64,000 nt of DNA from Rhizobium lusitanum (GTDB lineage Bacteria; Pseudomonadota; Alphaproteobacteria; Rhizobiales; Rhizobiaceae): the NCBI RefSeq assembly GCF_014189535.1, contig NZ_CP050308.1, forward strand, positions 1 through 64,000, read 5' to 3'. Position 1 is the stretch's first letter. Every line of letters begins with the position of its first letter. Shown in pieces: positions 58,459-64,000 of the stretch. A program made the translations under genes and the position numbers. The notes under the pieces were generated by a model that had not been told where the DNA came from, did no database searches, and was given only the letters and a program-made list of their open reading frames with translations.

Positions 58459-58881
58459 ATGGGTATCTTCGACAAGATCAAGAATGCAATCTGGGGAGAG
58501 GCAAAGGCTGCCGAAGTTTCTCCCACGGCAACGCCAACCACCACCACGACTGGCGCGGCACCTTCATCTTCCGCGCCGACAACGCCTGCTGCAAGTGCAC
58601 CGGCCTCCACGCCATCGGCTTCCCCGGTGGATATCGCTTCGATTCTCGACGCGGCCGTGAAAAAGAGTGGCCAGAAACTCGATTGGAAACATTCGATCGT
58701 GGATCTGATGAAGGCGCTCGGGATGGATGCGAGCCTTACGGAACGTAAGGAGCTTGCACAGGAGCTGGGCTATACTGGCGACGCGGGTGATTCCGCCAAG
58801 ATGAACATCTTCCTGCACAAGGCGCTGCTGAAGAAGCTTTCGGACAATGGCGGCAAGGTGCCGGCCGATCTGCTCGATTGA
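58459..58881 (+). CDS. DUF3597 family protein
   Basis: The 140-residue protein has a short N-terminal amphipathic start (MGIFDKIKNAIWGEAKA), a Thr/Ser/Ala/Pro-rich linker (about residues 20-55) and a C-terminal helical domain (VDIASILDAAVKKSGQKLDW, IVDLMKALGMDASLTERKEL) ending with KALLKKLSDNGGKVPADLLD, the DUF3597 pattern. Structures of the family show a small helical bundle, but the function is not known. GGGGGAG lies before ATG 58459. A terminator lies 88 bases after the stop. Confidence 0.88.
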   Translation: MGIFDKIKNAIWGEAKAAEVSPTATPTTTTTGAAPSSSAPTTPAASAPASTPSASPVDIASILDAAVKKSGQKLDWKHSIVDLMKALGMDASLTERKELAQELGYTGDAGDSAKMNIFLHKALLKKLSDNGGKVPADLLD

Positions 58882-59305
58882 TTGCAGCTGGCTCGTGGTG
58901 CGTTGCCTGAAGGGTAAGAGCACCATAAGTCGACAATTAGATTAGGCGATCCTGCGATCGCGGCTTTCAGCGCCCTTTCCATGATAGGAGAGGGCGCTTT
59001 TCGTTTGCGCGGCGCCGCTCTCTCGACAAATGCGGGTGCGATACCGCTTCCTGCATCTGGAACTATTTCCTCGACATACCTATCTAAGCTGCTGAACCGG
59101 CAAACGCTTTTATGCCTTTCCGGATCGGCCGGCGAAACCTTCGCGGCGAATTGATGCCGAGGGCCGCTCACTGCCCGTCATCGACCTTACTTCGCCTAGA
59201 ACAGGGCCTGCAATTAAGTCTTGCGCAAATGCGATGAAAGCCTTAAACGGCGGCACTAAACCGGTTCGCCGGGGTCACTCATTTACGTTCATAGGAAGCA
59301 TTCAA
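58882..59305. other. 424-bp gap with terminator and tuf leader
   Basis: No gene is supported. The left part has the DUF3597 terminator (58969-59003). The rest (59004-59305) is the likely tuf promoter and leader, with the last 25 codons of an open frame upstream of tuf discarded because EF-Tu starts at [12 protein letters not shown]. Confidence 0.6.
58969..59003 (+). terminator. Terminator after DUF3597 gene
   Basis: AGCGCCCTTTCC-atgata-GGAGAGGGCGCT is a 12-bp stem with one G-T wobble, followed by TTTCGTTTG. It lies about 90 bases past the DUF3597 stop. Confidence 0.8.
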
Positions 59306-60481
<1,176 letters not shown>

Positions 60482-60507
60482 TCCTCGGATTATTCGGTGA
60501 TTACGAA

Positions 60508-60536
60508 GGCCCCGCTGGAAACAGCGGGGCTTTTTG
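60508..60536 (+). terminator. Terminator after tuf
   Basis: GGCCCCGCTG-gaaa-CAGCGGGGC is a 9-10 bp stem with a GAAA tetraloop, followed by TTTTTGCG. It lies 27 bases past the tuf stop. Confidence 0.9.
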
Positions 60537-60585
60537 CGTTTTGGTGTGGGGGGAATGCAAGTCTCCGGGAGGTGACTTTTCTGCG

Positions 60586-61092
60586 CTACGTCAACTCGGC
60601 AAGCGCCCGACGAAGGATGTCGACAACGAAGTTACTCTTGCCGCCGCTATAGTGATCCCAATTGCCATTCGCTTCCATGGCCAGCCGCCGCTTCAATGCG
60701 GCGTAGTTCTCGGCCGCTTCAGGATGGGCATGAAGGTAATCGCGAAAGAGGATGCGATCACAATGGGCGGGATTACCGGGGAGGCATAGATAAAGGCGAG
60801 TTCCGTAGGGTGTTTCGTCCTTGGTGAAGATCCATCTGTCGGCGCCATACGGATCGTCATGGAAGGTGTAACCATCCTCCTTCAAGCGTTCCGAGGCGAC
60901 GAGCCTGTCATCGGACGTCGCAAGCACGGCATCGATATCGAGCTTCGGCTTGGCGCAAAGTCCGGGGACGGATGTACTGCCGATATGATGGATATCGGCG
61001 TGATGGCCGAGCAGGGCGGCGATAGCCTCACGCCGGGTTCGGAAGAGGGTAGGCCACGCTGGATCGTAGTCGACAAGCTTGACAGGACGCAC
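60586..61092 (-). CDS. GrpB family protein (UPF0157)
   Basis: The 168-residue protein has the GrpB/UPF0157 pattern, a nucleotidyltransferase-like fold: VKLVDYDPAWPTLFRTRREA, then the HHIGSTSVPGLCAKPKLDI core (GSTS-x2-G motif) and YTFHDDPYGADRWIFTKD. The ending LYLCLPGNPAHCDRILFRDYL is also conserved. The function is unknown; the nucleotidyltransferase fold suggests nucleotide transfer to an unidentified target. It is divergent from the epimerase gene across 145 bp and convergent with tuf. Confidence 0.9.
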   Translation of the reverse strand: MRPVKLVDYDPAWPTLFRTRREAIAALLGHHADIHHIGSTSVPGLCAKPKLDIDAVLATSDDRLVASERLKEDGYTFHDDPYGADRWIFTKDETPYGTRLYLCLPGNPAHCDRILFRDYLHAHPEAAENYAALKRRLAMEANGNWDHYSGGKSNFVVDILRRALAELT

Positions 61093-61237
61093 GCGCGCTC
61101 CACCCCTTGAACGTTTTCACCAATATCAGCGGATCTTGCACCCAATCCACCGGCTGAGACAATCAGACCGCTTCGCCCGTCTTGCGAAACGCCGGAAACG
61201 GTCTATCTATCGCTCGATTTTATCTGGAGGAGATTTC

Positions 61238-62131
61238 ATGAAGAAGCGTATTTTGTTCACCGGCGGCAGCGGCAAGGCCGGGCGTCACACGGTTCCCTGG
61301 CTGGTCGAAGCCGGCTACGAGGTCCACAATATCGATCTCGTGCCGCTGGACAGCCCCGGCGTCACCAATCTGCAGGCTGACGTCACTGATGCGGGACAAG
61401 TTTATAATGTCCTCACGATGCATCGCGATTTCCCCGATCTCGATCAGGGCAAGGGCGTGCAGCCCTATGACGCGGTTGTGCATTTCGCCGCCGTGCCGCG
61501 TATTCTGCTGAAGCCGGACAACGAAACCTTCCGCATTAACACGATGAGCACTTATAATGTCATCGAGGCGGCGGCGAAGCTCGGCATCAAGAAGATCATC
61601 GTCGCCTCCAGCGAGACCACCTATGGCATCTGCTTTGCCGAGGGTCATCGTGATTTCCACCAGTTTCCGCTGGAAGAAGACTATGACGTCAATCCGATGG
61701 ATTCCTACGGCCTGTCCAAGGTCCTGAACGAAAAGACGGCCCGCGCCTTTGCCGAACGTTTCGGCATCGACATCTATGCGCTGCGCATCGGCAACGTCAT
61801 CGAGCCGCATGAGTATGAGCGCTTCCCGGAATTTTTCGCCGATAGCGAAATCCGCAAGCGCATCGCCTGGAGCTATATCGACGCCCGCGATCTCGGCCAG
61901 ATCGTTCATTTGTGCATCGAGAAGAATGGCCTCGGCTTCCAGGTGTTCAACGCCGCCAACGATACGGTATCGGCCAACACGCCGTCACGCGAGCTTGCCG
62001 CCAAGCACTTTCCGAACGTGCCTTTTACCCGCGAGATCGGCGAATATGAGGGCTTGCTCTCCAACCGCAAGATCCGCGAAGTCCTGGGCTTCAAGGAAGA
62101 GCATGACTGGCGTCGATACGTGAAGGTTTGA
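61238..62131 (+). CDS. NAD(P)-dependent sugar epimerase/dehydratase (SDR family)
   Basis: The 297-residue extended short-chain dehydrogenase starts MKKRILFTGGSGKAGRHTVP with the dinucleotide-binding TGGSGKAG loop. The catalytic YxxxK is in DSYGLSKVLNEKTARAF, the preceding SSETTYGICFAEGHRDF contains the conserved Ser/Thr, and the C-terminal part has a segment typical of this group (FSNRKIREVLGF-like, LLSNRKIREVLGF). Substrate is unknown; nucleotide-sugars are usual for the family. GGAGGAG precedes ATG 61238. It lies 335 bp upstream of a probable glycosyltransferase on the same strand, though the gap argues against one operon. Confidence 0.88.
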   Translation: MKKRILFTGGSGKAGRHTVPWLVEAGYEVHNIDLVPLDSPGVTNLQADVTDAGQVYNVLTMHRDFPDLDQGKGVQPYDAVVHFAAVPRILLKPDNETFRINTMSTYNVIEAAAKLGIKKIIVASSETTYGICFAEGHRDFHQFPLEEDYDVNPMDSYGLSKVLNEKTARAFAERFGIDIYALRIGNVIEPHEYERFPEFFADSEIRKRIAWSYIDARDLGQIVHLCIEKNGLGFQVFNAANDTVSANTPSRELAAKHFPNVPFTREIGEYEGLLSNRKIREVLGFKEEHDWRRYVKV

Positions 62132-62466
62132 GGCAGCGCAGCGGCTGAGATGATACTGGGCGCGGTTGTCGCGCCCGGTCGAGCCCGCAGTCGCTGGAGG
62201 GCAGCCTCTCTATTTGTTACGGCCGCAAACCAAAAATGCTTCGGCAAACACTCGACAAATATCTGGGGTGAAGTAAGTAGGTCTGCGTTCGTGAGGCGTA
62301 TCGGGGAAATTGCAATGGCATTCGACGATACAGTCGCGATCAGTGTTTGGAGCGGGCATGTTGTGGCCCATGTGCCGACACGATGTCCGGCAGCGCGGTC
62401 TGCGCTGCGACGGAAAGATATTTTAGTCGGCTGATCTCCTAGGCGGTCGGCCGTTTAGGAGGGACT
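62132..62466. other. 335-bp gap with one hairpin
   Basis: No gene is supported. GGGCGCG-gttgt-CGCGCCC (62158-62176) is a perfect 7-bp stem 27 bases past the epimerase stop and may end its transcript, although no U-tract follows. A 40-codon frame at 62314-62434 has no ribosome-binding site or family pattern. The right end carries the AGGAGGGAC ribosome-binding site of the next gene. Confidence 0.5.
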
Positions 62467-63153
62467 ATGAACGACGGTGTTGCACGTATTTTTGTCGGCT
62501 TCGACTCTAAGGAAGTTGTCGCCTATCACGTCCTCGCACAAAGCATAATCGAGCGTTCCTCGATCCCGGTGGTGTTTTCGCCGATCGTGCTCAGCAATCT
62601 CGACGGCATTTTCACGCGCGAGCGCAACGCGCTGCAATCGACCGAGTTCTCCTTCTCCCGCTTCCTGGTTCCCTACCTCAGCGACTTTGAGGGCTGGAGC
62701 ATCTTCATGGATTGCGACATGCTCGCCCGCGCCGATATTGCCGAGCTCTGGAAGCTGCGCGACGACCGCTATGCCGCCATGTGCGTCAAGCACGACTATC
62801 AGCCGAAGGTCGAAACCAAGTTTCTCGGCCAGACCCAGACCAAATATGAAAAGAAGAACTGGTCGAGCATGATCCTTTTCAACAATGCCAAGTGCAAGGC
62901 ATTGACGAAGGACTATGTGAACACTGCCACCGGTCTGCAGCTTCATCAGTTCAAGTGGCTGGAAAGTGAAGATCAGATCGGCGAAGTTCCCGTGACCTGG
63001 AATTACCTCGTCAACGAATATGACCACCGGCCGGATGCGCAACTGGTGCACTTCACCGATGGCGGCCCGTATTTTGACGAGTATCGCAACGACGATTACG
63101 CCGACGAATGGTTCGCCATGCGCGAACGTCTGCTGCACGTCCAGCAGAAGTAA
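62467..63153 (+). CDS. Probable glycosyltransferase (GT-A like)
   Basis: The 228-residue protein begins MNDGVARIFVGFDSKEVVAY, the strand-loop-helix opening of GT-A folds. D82-C-D84 in WSIFMDCDMLARADIAELW is a probable DxD metal-binding motif. Other features are SSMILFNNAKCKAL and a late VHFTDGGPYFDEYRNDDYAD, a His-rich metal or sugar segment like that of GT8-type enzymes. Donor and acceptor are unknown. AGGAGGGAC is well placed before the ATG. The next gene begins 18 bases later on the same strand, so the two are probably co-transcribed and share a glycan pathway. Confidence 0.75.
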   Translation: MNDGVARIFVGFDSKEVVAYHVLAQSIIERSSIPVVFSPIVLSNLDGIFTRERNALQSTEFSFSRFLVPYLSDFEGWSIFMDCDMLARADIAELWKLRDDRYAAMCVKHDYQPKVETKFLGQTQTKYEKKNWSSMILFNNAKCKALTKDYVNTATGLQLHQFKWLESEDQIGEVPVTWNYLVNEYDHRPDAQLVHFTDGGPYFDEYRNDDYADEWFAMRERLLHVQQK

Positions 63154-63171
63154 CAAGAACAGGATCAGGGC

Positions 63172-64000
63172 GTGACATCCGAAACAGCGACCGACAAGCC
63201 TGCTTTCCCGGCGGCCGGAGCCGCCGCAGGGTTGACGACCGCCGAGGATTGGCGCGCCATACTGACAGCGTTCTCTCATATCGTCCTTGTCGCCAACAGC
63301 GACACGGTCGATATCGGGAGCCTGCAGGCACAGTTCCCGCCGACGGCTCTCTTCGTCTTCTTCAATAAGGTCTACAAGGTCCTGGATCGCCCATTCCTCG
63401 GGCATTCGCTGCTGATCTCGCGCGGTCAGCCGCGCGGTGCCAACATCGTCTATCGGGGCGAGGTGGGCGAGGTGGTCAAATTCTTCCCGAGCGAATATTT
63501 CCTCGGCATCATGAACATCCGTCTCGGCCTCGAGGAGAAGCTCAATCCTGCCGCCGATTTCCAGGGCGCGCCGACCGGTCATCTCGATCTCGTCGGTTTC
63601 TGCGGCGATCTCTACACGGAGGCCAAGACGCCGACCAGCGGCTTTGCGCTGGCGCTTTGGCTGAGCGACCTGAAATTGCCGGCCGCCATCGTGCTGGCCG
63701 GCTTCTCGGCCAAGCGCAGCGAGAAATGGCGGGTGGTCTCGGTTCACGACTGGAGCTTCGAGCAGACCTTCCTGCGTCTCTTCGCTCGGCTGGGCAAGAT
63801 CACCATCCATGGCGGCGTTTCCGCCAATGCTTATGCCAGGCTTGCCGAACGCTTCTCGGAAGTCCCGCCTGCGGAGATTTCGCTGGCGGTGGCGGAGGTG
63901 CTGTCGGAACGGCTGGGTAATACCGATGCCGAGGTCGACAAGCTGATTTCGCTGACCAACGTGATTCGCTCCATGGACAATTTCATGCGCCGTTTGCGGC
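63172..64000 (+). CDS. Unrecognised protein, partial (3' end outside window)
   Basis: From GTG 63172 the frame is open to the window edge, at least 276 codons, with the gene continuing beyond. It begins VTSETATDKPAFPAAGA, then AILTAFSHIVLVANSDTVDI, and contains VYKVLDRPFLGHSLLISRGQ, LDLVGFCGDLYTEAKTPTSG and VVSVHDWSFEQTFLRLFARL. PTSGFALALWL followed by IVLAGFS and HDW loosely recalls GT29-like sialyltransferase motifs; I rate that resemblance low. An AGGATCAGGGC site lies just before the GTG. It starts 18 bases after the GT-A gene. The encoded function is not known. Confidence 0.75.
   Translation, partial: MTSETATDKPAFPAAGAAAGLTTAEDWRAILTAFSHIVLVANSDTVDIGSLQAQFPPTALFVFFNKVYKVLDRPFLGHSLLISRGQPRGANIVYRGEVGEVVKFFPSEYFLGIMNIRLGLEEKLNPAADFQGAPTGHLDLVGFCGDLYTEAKTPTSGFALALWLSDLKLPAAIVLAGFSAKRSEKWRVVSVHDWSFEQTFLRLFARLGKITIHGGVSANAYARLAERFSEVPPAEISLAVAEVLSERLGNTDAEVDKLISLTNVIRSMDNFMRRLR

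Noticed and set aside
58770..59171. 133-codon minus-strand open frame over the DUF3597 gene end and tuf leader
   Set aside because: It overlaps the DUF3597 gene antisense and crosses a strong terminator hairpin; the translated product shows no pattern.
62314..62434. 40-codon plus-strand frame before the glycosyltransferase gene
   Set aside because: Too short, no ribosome-binding site and no family pattern.

Overview
The window looks like chromosomal DNA of an alphaproteobacterium of the order Hyphomicrobiales, most likely Rhizobium or a close relative. The DNA is GC-rich and densely coded. It carries DivK and PleD cell-cycle regulators, an alphaproteobacterial SOS box (GTTC-N7-GTTC) at dinB, the NDUFA12-type accessory subunit of complex I, a GatCAB amidotransferase, RNase E with the insertion in the S1 domain that is usual in this class, and gene orders (topA-rnr-DUF983-MFS-rpmG; aroQ-accB-accC-aat; tRNA-Tyr/tRNA-Gly/tuf) typical of rhizobial chromosomes. 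No phage, integron, CRISPR array or insertion sequence was seen. The genus is inferred from gene content and not proven.

Layout. 1-7.8 kb: 3' half of dnaE, an L,D-transpeptidase, a CelD-type acetyltransferase fused to TPR repeats, SOS-type dinB, a GNAT enzyme, and a HAD-like/DUF3572 pair. 7.9-9.7 kb: divK-pleD. 9.7-10.5 kb: an AT-rich gene-free gap ending in a probable small RNA. 10.5-22.1 kb: a long minus-strand series running pyrB-pyrC-plsY-dprA, then topA-rnr, DUF983, an MFS transporter and rpmG. 22.3-27.9 kb: aidB-like acyl-CoA dehydrogenase, a vapBC toxin-antitoxin pair, GNAT, TetR, two small membrane proteins, ruvX and a UPF0173 hydrolase. 28-35.8 kb: gatC-gatA and gatB, separated by a DUF4139 exported protein, a YjhX-like protein and a GNAT, followed by two more GNATs. 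35.9-44.2 kb: NDUFA12, DUF2155, DUF1062 and DUF2167 proteins, the aat-accC-accB-aroQ operon, a DsbA-like thioredoxin and an aminotransferase. 44.3-54.2 kb: a palindromic repeat element, rne, amiC, mrcA, prfB with its programmed frameshift, and nadK. 54.4-64 kb: three tRNA genes (Thr, Tyr, Gly), small conserved proteins, a SAM methyltransferase, an AprI/Inh protein, rlmB, tuf, grpB-like, a sugar epimerase, and two genes at the right edge that are probably involved in glycosylation.

The genes are mostly housekeeping: DNA replication and repair (dnaE, dinB, topA, ruvX, dprA), translation (gatCAB, prfB, tuf, rpmG, rlmB, aat, tRNAs), RNA decay (rne, rnr), fatty-acid and pyrimidine synthesis (accBC, plsY, pyrBC), and peptidoglycan assembly and remodelling (ldt, amiC, mrcA). 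I did not find a clearly new multi-gene system. The observations most worth checking are the candidate small RNA at 10.3 kb, a dihydroorotase with most of its metal ligands replaced, the zinc-ribbon plus S4-like architecture of the DUF1062 protein, the CelD-TPR fusion, the unrecognised partial gene at the right edge, and the DUF4139/YjhX/GNAT block between gatA and gatB.
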